Assembly: GCF_001642475.1 (NCBI RefSeq)
Contig: NW_019173955.1
Span: forward strand, 62,001 to 126,000
Length of the DNA stretch: 64,000 bases
Source of the DNA: Fonsecaea monophora
Taxonomy: Eukaryota > Ascomycota > Eurotiomycetes > Chaetothyriales > Herpotrichiellaceae
Reading direction: 5' to 3'
Below the pieces are notes generated by a model. The model made no database searches. It saw only the letters and a program-made list of their open reading frames with translations, and was not told the origin of the DNA. Below are positions 11,317 through 22,781 of this stretch, one piece after another. How positions within the stretch are numbered: the first letter of the stretch is position 1; each line of letters begins with the position of its first letter. The position numbers were made by a program, and so were the translations under genes.

Positions 11317-13702
11317 GTTTGTTGGAGTACAAGGACAAAAGTGCTAGTACGCGGAAAGGTAGAAAGGGCTGAACAGTTGAGTCGAGGGAATGGTGAAGGG
11401 ACGAGTGAATGAAGAAGTGAGAGGTGGTCGAGGGTGGATATAAGTGATAATTAATAGCTGTCGACCTGTCCTTTAACTTCGACTGAGAAACAGCTGTGAG
11501 GAGAGGCAGATCAGATCAGGCTGAGCCAGGGCCAGGCCGGGGAGGTGGGAGGTGGCAAAGGCAACGACGTTACGAGGTACATGTGTTCTGGACGTTGGAC
11601 GCTGGCTGTGCTAATTCATGACCCTCGTAATACAGAAACACGAAGCGCCACGAGTGACTTTTGGGGCTTCTGGCCAGGAGGGAGGAGGCTTGATCGAGAC
11701 CGAGTCCCATGTTTAGCCTTGTCGTTCGTGTCTCTTTCTGTTGAACCAATTCGGACAGGGACAGGGTTGGCGTGGGAGTCATTGGACAGGCAAGGAAGCA
11801 AGTAAGCAAGCAAGCAAACAAGCGAGCCAGACACGAAGAGTGACAGGGAAGAGGCAAGAGACAGGAGACTGGGAAGGAGAGATGGAACGAGGCTCTGGGA
11901 CGCTCAGACTCTCACAAATCAGCCATTTCCGCCGTTGTGTAACCCTGTCGTGACTCTTGTGAGTCTGGCTCTTCAATACCAGATACCAGGGGGATACGCA
12001 CGCATACGGGTGTATGTACTCATAACCCTCTAAAACGGTTATGTCTTGTTTCTCATTTGGCATCTAGGCTCTGGGCTCTGGGCTGTGGCTTTCTATTCGT
12101 ATGTTTCTAGAGACGCCACCTTCTTCCCTGTCACATTCTCACCTACTCGTGTTCGAGGGTTGCTTGACCACTGCCACTGGGGGCTTCGATAGTCAGGAGG
12201 GAAAGGCGGCAGCCTATCTCGGTCAGGTGGACACAGGCACATATTGTACCTCGAACGAGTAGTAATAGTACAGTAATTGCCACTGTGATGCAACGACGTG
12301 GTTATCCTCTGTTCTCTAGGTAAGTCATAAGGCTGAAAAGGGGGCAGAGGTGCCAAAGGTGTCAGAAATGCTCTTCACGAATGCCTTGCCCTGCCCTGCC
12401 CTGCCACGTTACAGACGCAATCTCAGACGGACGAGTGAAAACTCTCGCTGTATCTCAGACTCGTACCCGTATGTATTGGCTAAAGTCCCAAGACCCTCTC
12501 TTTCAAGCCACGGAAATGTCCCCCGGTGACTCCTCTCATTCAATTGGTTCAAGGGTAGTGAGTTCATTGGTCGATGCGAAGCCAGGCTGCATGCATGTGT
12601 GTGAGCGTTTTTTGGAAGAAACACGAGTTTCTGGTCTAATTTTGTCGTTGGCCAAGATTCTGATGCTGGGGATTACGAGACTGGGAGGCTGGGAGGCAGA
12701 GTGGGTAGGAGAGAGACAGAGAGTGTGGGAGAGTGAGTTAAAGAGGAAGAGAAGAGTTTGTGTGTCAGTGAGTGTGTGGCTGGATCTCGCCACTCAGCCT
12801 GATTGATTGATTGATTGATTCACCTCCCTTTTTTTTGGTTGCTTTGTCCCAACCAACCAACGCAACTCGACTCCATCCGAAAAGGAGAACGGTGTCCTTG
12901 AACAAATTCTTCTATAGCTACACACAAGTACAGTATTTATCGAGGTATGTACTAGAGTATGTATGTATCTTGGAAGGAAGTGTATGCGGCTAGGGAATAG
13001 AGAGCCTCCCTAGCAGAAACTGTGGTCTGGACAGACGGACAGTGTGGCTTTTCAGCCTTACTACAAATACGGCGTCCCCTCTCCCCCCTTTTATTGACCC
13101 GTATTGAGTAAGTGTTTCACCGACTGACTGGCTGCCTACATGCCCATCTGCCATCTGCCTCCCTTCGCCCGGCTGGGATGGACGTGGTGCAGGGATCCCG
13201 CGAAAGCCCCAATCGATAGTCCCGGAATCTGGTCTGGTTAGGCCAGCCTACAGCACCTCCTGCGAGCACTTCCACTCCCCTCCCCACCAGAACCCTGTTC
13301 GTCATGCGAGGCGAGAGCACTAAACGGGTCCTTCACGTACGAGGACGAGTAATTATGACAACGACAATGACAGCCACAGCCCAATTCTTGTGTCTGGCCT
13401 TACCAGCATCCAGGCCATGGGGACGGAGGGAAGAAGATACCGCAGAGAATGAAGGGACATGTACGGGGTAGATGTAGGCGCGTGGTGCGTAGTGGGCGGT
13501 GGTTGGAAGTTCCTGACCATGCCCATCTCATCCCATCTCATGCTCCTCCCTTTCCTCTCCATGTGAAATCTTCACAGACTGCTTTCCCTCTCCCTCTACC
13601 TCATGACAATACCATCCAACGTCCAGAAAGATCGACGGGCGGTGGACCATTCATACCAATGATCTGTTGACCATCTCCCGTGCAAAGACGAAGCATACAG
13701 AA
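11317..13702. other. Long intergenic spacer with microsatellites
   Basis: About 2.4 kb between two divergent genes, the longest gene-free stretch in the window. It holds an AAGC/AAGT run (11796-11826), CTGCC repeats (12386-12405), five GATT units (12801-12820), an eight-T tract (12829-12836) and GTAT repeats near 12957. Open frames here are low-complexity and overlap on both strands, so no coding gene is supported. Large promoter, long 5' UTR or an unannotated ncRNA are all possible. Confidence 0.5.
12801..12820. repeat. (GATT)5 microsatellite
   Basis: Five perfect GATT units in the long LITAF/ZZ-finger spacer. Confidence 0.95.
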
Positions 13703-15400
13703 ATGGCTGCTCAACTCGTCAACGCCCACACCTCAACCCCCGCCCTGGGACGAACATGTGCCCTCTGCCATTCCGGTACAAACAGCGTTCCGCCCAGACC
13801 CCCCTCCGGGACGCGCTGTGCTGACTTCTTCTCAGGTATTCCCTGGGACGTCACCTTTGCAGACTGCACCTACTGCAGACTGCCCTTCTGCAAGCACTGC
13901 TGGCTCCAACACCAGCCGAGCCATGCCCTGGCCTCGGTCTCGATGGTGCACGGCGACATCCACGACGCCACCAACAAAGTTGCCCCCCAACCGTGCTCGG
14001 CATGTCGAAAACGCTCGGCGAGTCGGTACGCGTGCCTCGAATGCCCCTACACGCTGTGTCGGGGGTGCTGGTTCTCGCGAGGCGTCAACACCCACCCACA
14101 CCGGTCCTTCAAGATCTTCGAGCCCAAATGCTCGACGGGGACGGTCACGGCGGCTGACACGCTCCCGACAAACTCGTGCTGTGACGACGCGGCCGTCAAT
14201 CACTGCGTCTCCTGCTCAAAGGGCTTCGCGCTCGGCCAGTCCATCATCTTCTGCAAGACGTGCTTCGTCGACATCAACGAGCCCATGTACCGCTGCCTGA
14301 GCTGCTATTCGCTCGGCCACGGCCACCCGAGTCACCACGAGCCGTGGCAGTGGACGTTTCAGGTCGCAAAGACAGGCTGGCTCTCCAGCGGCATTTACTG
14401 CCAGAAGTGTGCCCAACGTAAGTCCCAAGCTGGACGGCAATTAGCACGGAAATGCCCTTTTGCTGATGTGGTGCGGGTGGTGCTTAGCGATGCGGACGGT
14501 CGAGGCTCTCAAGGGACACGCCCACACAGACTTTATTGACGTCTACACCGAAGACAATCTGAATCAGGTCATTGCGCGATCATATCGGGAGTGCCAGAGA
14601 AAAGTCATGCGAGTCGACGGGCTCGTCACCGACGTTGGCGAACAGTGCAGTCTCTGCTTGCATAGTATGTTTTCAATCTTGCGGGTTGGATAATCACTAA
14701 CACCACTTGCTCAGAAACCACACCTATCTCGTCTTTGCATTGTCAGCAGTGTAACCAAGTCCTCAAGCTGTGTACTCACTGCGTCCAGTATGCCAGCAAA
14801 TTGCATGTCCACCCCATTCCCAGGTTCAACGACGATACCAACCAAGCCCAACCGGGCCAGATACTTCAGAGTCCAGTCTCACCAGGATCTTTCCCGTCAC
14901 CGCAGTCGCCCTATCCACCCCAGCGTCCTTTCAGTGCTACTGCTGCTCCCCAGTCCCAGTGGCCTGGTCACGCCGCCAATGCGCATCCCACTGCTGGACT
15001 TGCCAGACCACCTCCAGGACAAAGAATCAGCAGTGCTCCACCCCATACACAGTGGTCAAGACCTCAAAGCCACGTTCCCGGGCAGGTGGTGAGACCTGGT
15101 GGCCCGGCACAGCAGCATAACTTCTTCAATGAGCTTGCCACCAGCATCGCTGTGGCGTCCATCACGAATGCAGTGGTGGCTGGGCAGTCAAATGCGATAT
15201 ATGGCGGGTCGGATAGTACGGGCGCGGCAAACGGTGGGAATTTTGACACCAGTATAACGGCTGTAGATCCCATGGGGATTAACACAACCCAAGATGCCAG
15301 TGGGGCGCAGGGCATGGACTGGTCGATGGGGCAGGATACCGCAGTGTACGACTCGGGATGGGCTATGGACAACTCGACACAGTTCGACTCGGGGTTTTGA
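13703..15400 (+). CDS. Cysteine-rich ZZ-like zinc-finger protein
   Basis: Three exons: 13703-14417, 14488-14664 and 14715-15400, 525 residues. The N-terminal half has several successive CxxC pairs with His (TCALCHSG, CTYCRLPFCKHCW, CSACRKRS...CLECPYTLCRGCW, CVSCSKGF...CKTCF, CLSC...HPSHHEPW), the layout of tandem ZZ-type or related treble-clef fingers. Exon 3 adds CQQCNQVLKLCTHC. The C-terminal 180 residues are Pro/Gln/Ser-rich and then hydrophilic, without a domain. ZZ fingers usually bind peptides or small modifiers, so a scaffold or adaptor role is inferred. ATG 13703 is used because the upstream in-frame start is only a TTG. Confidence 0.8.
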
Positions 15401-15828
15401 CCGGGGGAGATCCAATAGAGGAATCCTTTCCGAAAGTACTGACCCTTGAGTTGGCTTGGGGTTTGGCGAAGAGGAGAGCACCAGATCTTCGGCGAGCACG
15501 GGCACTGGAGTCTCTGTGTCAAGGCCACCAAAGATTCAAGCGAATAGTTGGGACAAGATCTCGCATTGGATTGAGTCCGTTGCGTTGAGAAACGCAGCAG
15601 AAAATCTGGATAGTCATCAGGCACACTGCTGGTCGTCTCGTCTCGGCCATGGGGTATGGAGACATGGATGTATTCCAGACATGCTGGAGCCGATGCGTGG
15701 AGATTGATTAATATGAGGACATCCCCGAGGCAGTAGTGATCCTCGTGAGGACTACGACCGGCGGGGTGCGCGTTGAACAACCCAGCCAGCCAGCCGTCAG
15801 CAATTGAATATCTTCACTCCAGCTCTGT
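15401..15828. other. Intergenic, convergent 3' regions
   Basis: Lies between two convergent genes and is probably 3' UTR sequence. No other feature seen. Confidence 0.5.
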
Positions 15829-16839
15829 TCAGAAGCCTTCAATATCAAGATCGTTGAGAAACTTGTCGGCCTGCGCCTTCGCCCTCTGTGCGGCAATCGC
15901 CTTGCGCCGCTCCTCGATTTCTTTCTTCCTCTGCTCTTTCTTCTCGTCCCTCTCCTTTCGTACTCTCTCTGTCTCGAGTCTCTCCTTCTCAAGAGCGTCC
16001 ATTTCTCGCTTCCTCTCTTCCGAATCTTGACTGAAAGTGTAGAACCCGGTGCCTTTGGTCCTGATTTCGGCGCTGGCGTCGTAGTGTGTATCCGGAGGGG
16101 GAGTGGCGGATTTGTCCCGTTTCTTCGCAAGCTCGGCCATGCGCTCGGCAATGGCTTGGTCGGGGTTGAAAGCCTGGTGTTGGATAGTATCTCCGTAGAG
16201 AACGTTACCCGGCATTGACGGTCTCGCAGAGAGTCGCTCCTCTTCTTCGGCGGCGTTGGCCTGCATCCGTTTCCTTCGTTCTTCACGCGCAGCTTGCGCT
16301 TTTGTCCCTTTCCTGAGGCGGCCGAACTCGTCTAGATACTCCACAATCTCTTCTTCTCCGACTGCACTGCCGTCGTCGGAGTCGGAGCTGTCAGAATCAC
16401 CTCCTTCACCATTTGCTTGATCCTCCGCCCATTTGCGGTCGAAATCGACCAGACCGCGGTTGTCATAGTCCTCCTTGCCGATGTATTCGCCGCGCTTCAT
16501 GGCATTGTACAGACGGACTTTGTCCTGCATCCTCCTCTTGGATCTGTGCAACTCGGCATCGTCGACCGAACCGATATCATCCCGGGTCTTGTGGCGTTGC
16601 TGCTGGCCATCCTCGAGGTCGGCTGCGGACCGCTTCTTGACATTCTTGTTGTGGGTGGTGAAGATGTCCGATTTCTCCTTGGAAGGACGCGATCGGCCAG
16701 ACGTGTGCTTGGCTTTGGCAGAGGATGAGCTGGAGATCAGTGACGCCAAGTTGGTAGAGAACGCGAGAGAAGTGGATGATGAAATTTCCTTGGCTTTGGT
16801 CTTGGAGGCCTGCTTGATGCCGTAGAGACTGTCGGCCAT
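15829..16839 (-). CDS. CCDC174-family protein (DUF4078)
   Basis: Single exon, 336 residues. Conserved marks of the eukaryotic CCDC174 family: basic, Ser-rich N-terminus; KVRLYNAMKRGEYIG; an acidic Asp/Ser tract; the signature EYLDEFGRLRKGTK; the GFYTFSQDSEERKREM segment; and a long charged C-terminal coiled coil (Glu/Arg/Lys) ending KFLNDLDIEGF. In animals CCDC174 is nuclear and associates with exon-junction/spliceosome components. A nuclear RNA-processing role is inferred here. Length fits the fungal members. Confidence 0.85.
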   Translation of the reverse strand: MADSLYGIKQASKTKAKEISSSTSLAFSTNLASLISSSSSAKAKHTSGRSRPSKEKSDIFTTHNKNVKKRSAADLEDGQQQRHKTRDDIGSVDDAELHRSKRRMQDKVRLYNAMKRGEYIGKEDYDNRGLVDFDRKWAEDQANGEGGDSDSSDSDDGSAVGEEEIVEYLDEFGRLRKGTKAQAAREERRKRMQANAAEEEERLSARPSMPGNVLYGDTIQHQAFNPDQAIAERMAELAKKRDKSATPPPDTHYDASAEIRTKGTGFYTFSQDSEERKREMDALEKERLETERVRKERDEKKEQRKKEIEERRKAIAAQRAKAQADKFLNDLDIEGF

Positions 16840-17181
16840 GACTCCTACCTTTTGGCTGTGAGGTGATCTTTTACCAGGACAGCGACTCCATGTAAACGCT
16901 GGAAATAATCACATGCAGGGCAGCGAGTGGGAGGTGGAGATGATCACCGCAGTCGGAGAACCAGATGAACTGACAGGCATGCAAGGCTGTGACATTCTAC
17001 GCTTTTCCTCTTTTGAAACACGGAGGGTCGGACGATCGGGCTCGGTGGAATTTCAGTCCGTACCTGATATACTTGGTATTCTACATCGTCACCACGTCCC
17101 TGCTCCTCCTCCTTGACTACTCTTTGAGGGCGAGCTCTTTGAGAGCAGTTTATAAATGCTGCTACTCAAAGTAAACCCAGA
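16840..17181. other. Divergent promoter region
   Basis: Promoters of the CCDC174 homologue (minus) and the third Zn2Cys6 factor (plus). A TATAAAT box lies at 17151-17157. Nothing else seen. Confidence 0.5.
17151..17157 (+). promoter_or_regulatory. Putative TATA box
   Basis: TATAAAT ends 24 bases before ATG 17182. This implies a very short 5' UTR or an alternative downstream start (the in-frame ATG at 17215). Confidence 0.5.
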
Positions 17182-19582
17182 ATGCGTCTCTCTCGGTCAT
17201 CTAGTAAGCGCAACATGACACTGTCCGAGGAAGAGCGACAGGCCCAGGCTGCTCGTCGCCGGCGAGAGAAGCCTCAGTTGTCTTGCAACCTGTGTAGGAA
17301 AAGAAAGTGAATGCTGCCCTAACCCCTAAGGGTGCTGATGAGCTTACCCAGGGCGAAAATAGGTTGAAGTGTGACCGTTGCCAGCCCTGCCACAACTGTT
17401 CGCGCCGGGGATTGGCTGAATCTTGCACTTTTCCCAACTCCAGTCTACTAGAGCCAACAACGACAAGAATCCTGGATCAGTCGATCCCCTCTGATGTCAA
17501 GGACCGAGTCAAGCAGCTCGAGTCCCAAGTTGAATACTTGATGGGTGCCTTGAGTCAGGACGAACCTATCCCACCAACATTAGAGGACAATGTGCTCTTG
17601 ATCCAAGACCAAACCCACCAGCAGGACCACTATCGCCAGGATCCAGAGCCTATTGTTGATTCAGCAGGGTGGCTTCAAATCTCTCAGGGCAGAGATGACT
17701 ATGTTGGGAGTGCTCATTGGCTGGCGATTCTGCAAGGCGTATGTTGCCTTTGCAAGAACTTGCAGTCGCACGAAGCTGATTTCCACCTCAGATTCCTGCC
17801 TTGAGAAATGTATTTCAAAACAATACCTTTCTCACCAACAACGAGGACGACCTAAACAATAGAGCAGCAGAGGAAGAGCCCGACCTCCTGGGATATTGTG
17901 GCAAAGCCAGTAGAGAAGATATTCTCGGCGCCATTCCTTCAAAGGGCTTCGTCGATGCTTTGATGACCGTGTGCTTCGTCAACACAGATAATGAAGCAAG
18001 TCGGTCAATTGATCCACCTCCAATCAAGTCTTTATGCTAATTTCGATAGTGCTTGTTCATCCCCCAACGTTTCAAAAAGAGGTAGGCGTCCAAAATACAA
18101 CTCCCCGCGCTCCGCTTCTGATATTGGTTGCAGTACGACAGCTTCTGGGAGAATCCGACGTCAGTGTCTACCATGTGGATTGGACTCTTGTTTGCACTGA
18201 TGTGTTTGGCCGTGCAGTATCAGCAATTCTCATCGAATGAGGAGCGGCGGCTGCAAATCGCAGACGCTCAACCGGAACGCCTAGTCCGATTATATCGTCA
18301 GAAAACCATCCAGTGTCTGGTTCAGGGTAAATACTGCCAAGGTCCACGATATGCGGTGGAAACCATGTTGCTCTATTTATTCATCGAGACATTGAGGGAA
18401 GGAGAGACCAAGAGCCTGCAGGGCCCGTGGGTGCTATGGGGAAGTCTTGTTCGCATTGCTTTCCGAGCCGGCTATCATCGTGACGGATCCCACTGGCCGA
18501 CAATGTCCTGCTTCGAAGCTGAGAGGCGCCGCAGAGTCTGGAACATGCTTGTTGGGTGGGACATGTATCTCTCCATCCAATTCGGTTTGCCTCGCATGAT
18601 CAACATTTCGCTCTGCGACACTGCGGATCCTAGGAATCTGTTTGAGGAAGACCTTGACGAGGATATGCTCGAACTACCCTCTCCTAGGCCAGAGTCTTCA
18701 CGGACCATAGGGCAGTTCCACGTTGCCAAAAATCAGCTCCTCAACATCTTCGGGATGGTCAATGATCTTACCATGTCGGTCAAGCCTTCTTCGTATACCG
18801 AAGTCTTAAGACTGGACAAAGTGCTTACCAGTGCTTACGAGTCGATTATCCCCGTTTGGAAATCTGAACCACAGGCACAAGACCTCCCATCGCTCTCACA
18901 AGCCCCTGCCACCATCAGTGTGCGTTGCACTTTTCTCACCTTTATCTACCACAGAGCGCAGATTGTTTTGCATCGCAAATACATGTCCCTAGGCAGAAAC
19001 CAGGAACGATATGCACACTCTCGCAAGGTATGCATCGAAGCTGCCCTCGCCATACTTCGACATCAGTGGGCCTTGTATCTTGAGACTCGAATCGGTGGTC
19101 AGCTGTGTCGTCATGGTTGGAAATTCCTGTCGCTACTTGTGCAAGACTTCCTATTTGCAACCGCCATACTCTGTGCCGAGCTTGGGGAAGAGATTTCTCT
19201 GGCTAGTCCAAGTGCTGCCGTCGATGTGCAGACGTCAACTGCTGGCTGGAACGGTGGTGGCGATACTGACTTGCGCGACGCTGTGTTTCATGCCCTCAGC
19301 TCATCTTATATTGTGTGGCTGCAATCAGACGGCTCGTATTCATCGCAAGAAATCAAGACCGTGGTAGCAGCACTCCGGCATCTGCTGAGTAGGGTGCAGG
19401 CAATTGGATCTTGCCCGTCGAGGGTGAGCGCCTCGAGGCCGTCAACTTCTCTACCCGGGACAGACCCAGGAATTGATGAGTTGGGACATACGCAGTCGCA
19501 GCAACGGGTAGGCTATGGTCCTGAAATAGACAAGCCTACAAGTGGTGATGTTTATTGGGGGCTTGGACACTTTCCCATATGA
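17182..19582 (+). CDS. Zn2Cys6 fungal transcription factor
   Basis: Five exons: 17182-17306, 17363-17738, 17792-17999, 18050-18081 and 18134-19582, 729 residues; four introns of 50-56 nt. The zinc cluster is C35-x2-C38-x6-C45-x5-C51-x2-C54-x8-C63, interrupted by intron 1 after RKRK. It is followed by a short coiled-coil dimerisation segment (DVKDRVKQLESQVEYL) and a fungal_trans regulatory domain with HPPTFQKE-YDSFWENP and ERRRRVWNMLVGWDMYLS. Intron 3 has an unusual GTCGGT donor but a good TGCTAAT branch point. Exon 4 is only 32 nt. An extra Cys (C48) sits inside the cluster. Targets unknown; no pathway genes adjoin it. Confidence 0.88.
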
Positions 19583-19949
19583 TTGTTACAAATAAAGGGT
19601 CGTCTATTTCAACCAGATGATACTGATGTGGATTGTGTTGATTCCCTCTTTAGGGAAAAACTGCGGTCTTTGTCTTTTTGCTCCGGACTAATTAATACGG
19701 AGGATCATTACATCATCCGGAGCTCCAGCCGGAACCATATTTCCAGCTCTGCGCGAAGCTCCATGAGCTTCGCTCAATGACGTCGATCGTTAACAAAATG
19801 GTTCGACTTCCGGCGCGCTCCATGGCTATAAGAGTCCGACTCATTCCACAGACCGACTCTTTCTTCCCAGTATAGCTCGGTGGTCTATCGCTATTCAAAG
19901 CAGTGCAGAAGAAGTAGCTCCAGCTAACCACTCTCAATCCTCATCAACC
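19583..19949. other. Intergenic spacer with TATA box
   Basis: 3' region of the Zn2Cys6 gene and promoter of the small two-TM gene, with TATAAGA at 19827-19833. Nothing else seen. Confidence 0.5.
19827..19833 (+). promoter_or_regulatory. Putative TATA box
   Basis: TATAAGA, 117 bases upstream of ATG 19950, a normal distance for a fungal promoter. Confidence 0.5.
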
Positions 19950-20566
19950 ATGTCTGTCGATGCATTTGCAGCTCTCCGGAGAACCCAAGGAGAGGAACTT
20001 GGGAGACTTGCAGAGGAGCATTTCAAGCATGAGTGAGCAAACATACGGCCCTCATCTCATGCCTATGCAGTCAAACTGACTGACTATGACATAGTCTACG
20101 AGAAGAAGACCGTGACTTACTGCGGTCGGCCGCATCCAAAGCTTCCAGACATGCCCTCATCGGCTCCCTCGCAGGTATTGCGCTAGGGGGTTTCCTCGCC
20201 TTCCGCCTACGAGCAAACCGCAACGCCATGTTTCAGGCCTTCCGCGCCGCTGAGAAGCCCACGCACGTCCGATTCGCAAGCGGTCGCGAAGAGGCTATTC
20301 CGGACATCACTCCTCTGTTGCAGCCCACACCTCTGGGAGATATCGTGACCTACACGTTCTTCGGCATCGCGGGCCTATTTCTGGGTGGGGAGGCCGGTTT
20401 ACTGACCGGGTCGTGGTCCGCGAGGAGAGCCATTGCGCAAGACCCAGCTTGTCAAGAGAGGATTCAGAGGGCGGTTCGGTCCTTTAGGGCGGATGTGCTG
20501 AGGAAACAGCTCAAAGAGCTCGAGGCAGGGAAAGAGGACGGGTCAGAGGAGAGCATTTGGTCATAA
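19950..20566 (+). CDS. Small two-transmembrane protein, unknown function
   Basis: Two exons, 19950-20032 and 20095-20566, 184 residues; intron of 62 nt with a CTGAC branch point. An amphipathic N-terminus precedes two Gly-rich membrane segments, about residues 48-64 (LIGSLAGIALGGFLAF) and 112-133 (TFFGIAGLFLGGEAGLLTG), both with GxxxG-like packing motifs, separated by a soluble loop and followed by a charged C-terminal helix. I do not recognise the family. Two short Gly-rich helices resemble small mitochondrial or ER membrane proteins, but that is inference. Confidence 0.8.
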
Positions 20567-21506
20567 ACCGGAGCGTCAAACATGTTTGCTGGGGGTCCTT
20601 GGGACTGGGAAAGTAGGTAATGTCATGCATGAATGGGGACTAGGATAACACTTTCACAAATGTGCAAACACATCCACCATCATTGGATCTGGGCTTCTTC
20701 TCCTTCCGGTCGCGTGGTTACTGTCTGGTTTTGTTTGCTAAGCACGAACCTCGGATTAGATGGAGCTGATACGTTTACAGGCAAAGAGCTGTATCAACAG
20801 CCTGGGTCAAGGTTCCGGGATTGCCACCTACATTGTCCAGATCTACCATGCGTCACGGTTGAGTCACTGCGTATGACCTTTATCATTCCATGGAGTTTGT
20901 TTGATCCTGCACCTGCAGGCACATCACTACAAAGACATAACCCCTCCGACTAGCAAACGGAGCAGCGCATTGAAGGAACAGACCCTGCTGAATAAATGGA
21001 GCGACGCTTCATTCTATTCACAAAACTGTCCATATTTTGAATGCCTCTTTCAGGTGACATTCCTCCAGGTGACCTGGAGGCACCCTCATTGACGAGGTCT
21101 CCCGGATCTTGTCGAATGCCACAGTGATGACGACGACGGCAACGGCACTGCATGAGCTCTTCACTCGGAATTCTCAACATCAGTGCCTAGCCTACCATTC
21201 CTTTCGATCCATCGTCACCAAATTAACTATCCGGGCACGGAGGCTGTGTCACAAGCGAAGCAGAATCATATCACCCGATACTTCTATCGCTATTTTCACC
21301 ACTCCAAGTCACTAGAGTGACACCCAGACACACACATATTATACATATTATATATATCTCCTCACCCTGGCATACTCTGGATCTTCTTGATCTAATATCA
21401 ATGCTCATCCTCTTCCAGCTTCGACCTGTATCCATCGAAGACGCCATCCTCTCAGCTAGCCTTTTGCCCATCTTTCCAGCTCAGACATTCAGGAAAGGCT
21501 TTCAGA
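20567..21506. other. Intergenic spacer with palindrome
   Basis: 940 bases before the first BTB gene. It contains a perfect 19-nt palindrome (21062-21080) with the direct repeat CAGGTGAC just upstream, and an AT-rich TATATATA stretch near 21340-21358 that may be the core promoter. Confidence 0.5.
21062..21080. promoter_or_regulatory. Perfect 9-1-9 inverted repeat
   Basis: CCTCCAGGT-G-ACCTGGAGG, two-fold symmetric around one base, 426 bases upstream of the BTB gene start at 21507. This is the shape expected for a dimeric transcription-factor site; the factor is unknown. Confidence 0.4.
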
Positions 21507-22781
21507 ATGTCGACCACACACAACATGGATGTCAAAGTTGTCGACAAATGGGGTGATCTTATTCTTGAGGTTGGGGCTTCATTGCGCGTTGATCTGTCAA
21601 GTGAAGGAGACGGAGAGCAATTTTCCGAAGTTGACCCTGAGCAGCAATCAGACAGCGACAGCGACAGCGAACAACCCCTGGCGCGGAGTCTCAGACAAGA
21701 TAGAACACCATCTCCGGACAGCAGTGTCGCCATCACAGACATTCCTCTGCGTATCCTTGTGTCGTCCAAAGTCCTGACTATGGGGTCCCTTGTTTTTAAG
21801 GAGATGCTGCATGGGAGCTTTGCGGAAGCGCAGCTTCACTTCAACCAGGTCGATCCGCCAACATTATCACTGCCAGAGGACAATCCCCGGGCGACACTGC
21901 TTTTCTGCGAGATCGTCCACTGCAGCCCCAGCGTTCATCACTTCAAAGGGTACAAGACTCTCCATGAACTGGGTATCTTTGCAGACAAGTACGACTGCAC
22001 CCGCTCTTTGCGGTCTTGGTTTCGCGGCCAACTGTTCAGATTCGTTGGAGCCGGCCTTGACTATTTCGACATAGACGCTCTTCTGAATGAGGGCATGAGT
22101 GCACAGCAGATGCTCAAGCTGTGCTTTCTCATGAACGATGCCGAGATGTTTGCGCTCGCATCTAAAACGGTCTACACCCACGTTAGCCCGTCCGAGATCA
22201 GTCCCAAACTCGAGACTCTGTATGAGGATGAAGTGCCTGAGCGCCTGGTTGACCTCCTATGCTCTTTTGGACGCCACTCTATCCACGACTTTGCCGGCAT
22301 TGGCCCCGCCCTTATTGCGCATGTCTCTCGGCAGCACAAATGGTATGGTTATTTCGCTCCGATTCCCTGTGAGACCACACAAGAGGAAGACGAGCTCGAT
22401 CACTCCCAGGTGACCGGGCTTTGCTATGGGAACATCGTCAGGATCGGCGTCCTGGGCGCTACACTCGCTTCCCTGTCACTGTTGCCATCCAACGATCCCG
22501 AGGTCGACTCCAAGCGCTCGCCGGTGGCCATGCTGCGCAAACTCCAACGTCTGGGCGAGATTGATTTCGGCGACAGGAAGATGTGCTGTCCCAAGACTGC
22601 GCGCTGCAATTGCGGCCACGATCTCGACATCAAATTCGAGCTCGACAAGAAGATCAAGGTGGCAAAGCAGAAAGCGCGTGGCATTTGCCTGGGGTGCGTG
22701 AAGGATGACACAGAGCCGATATCCGACTTCCTTCCCAGCCACAATTCACGCTGTGAAAGGCATGTGTCGTGGGGTGAATGA
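21507..22781 (+). CDS. BTB/POZ-domain protein
   Basis: Single exon, 424 residues. The N-terminal half fits the divergent BTB/POZ fold common in filamentous fungi: the opening WGDLILEVG strand, a Ser/Asp-rich insert coded by a GACAGC repeat (about 21650-21670), then VSSKVLTMGSLVFKEML, LPEDNPRATLLFCEIVH and LHELGIFADKYDC. The C-terminal half has two Cys pairs (CCPKTARCNC and CLGC) that could bind a metal. BTB domains mediate protein-protein contacts, often as Cullin-3 adaptors; a partner cannot be named. Paralogous to the short BTB gene that starts 381 bases after its stop. Confidence 0.85.
   Translation: MSTTHNMDVKVVDKWGDLILEVGASLRVDLSSEGDGEQFSEVDPEQQSDSDSDSEQPLARSLRQDRTPSPDSSVAITDIPLRILVSSKVLTMGSLVFKEMLHGSFAEAQLHFNQVDPPTLSLPEDNPRATLLFCEIVHCSPSVHHFKGYKTLHELGIFADKYDCTRSLRSWFRGQLFRFVGAGLDYFDIDALLNEGMSAQQMLKLCFLMNDAEMFALASKTVYTHVSPSEISPKLETLYEDEVPERLVDLLCSFGRHSIHDFAGIGPALIAHVSRQHKWYGYFAPIPCETTQEEDELDHSQVTGLCYGNIVRIGVLGATLASLSLLPSNDPEVDSKRSPVAMLRKLQRLGEIDFGDRKMCCPKTARCNCGHDLDIKFELDKKIKVAKQKARGICLGCVKDDTEPISDFLPSHNSRCERHVSWGE

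Noticed and set aside
13667..13702. Upstream start for the ZZ-finger protein
   Set aside because: The codon is TTG; the first ATG in frame is 13703.
17801..18040. Separate 79-codon ORF in the third Zn2Cys6 locus
   Set aside because: It is exon 3 of the five-exon gene; frame arithmetic and splice sites join it to its neighbours.
20567..21506. Small ORFs in the spacer before the BTB gene
   Set aside because: Several frames on both strands overlap, none has a domain, and no splice-supported continuation was found.
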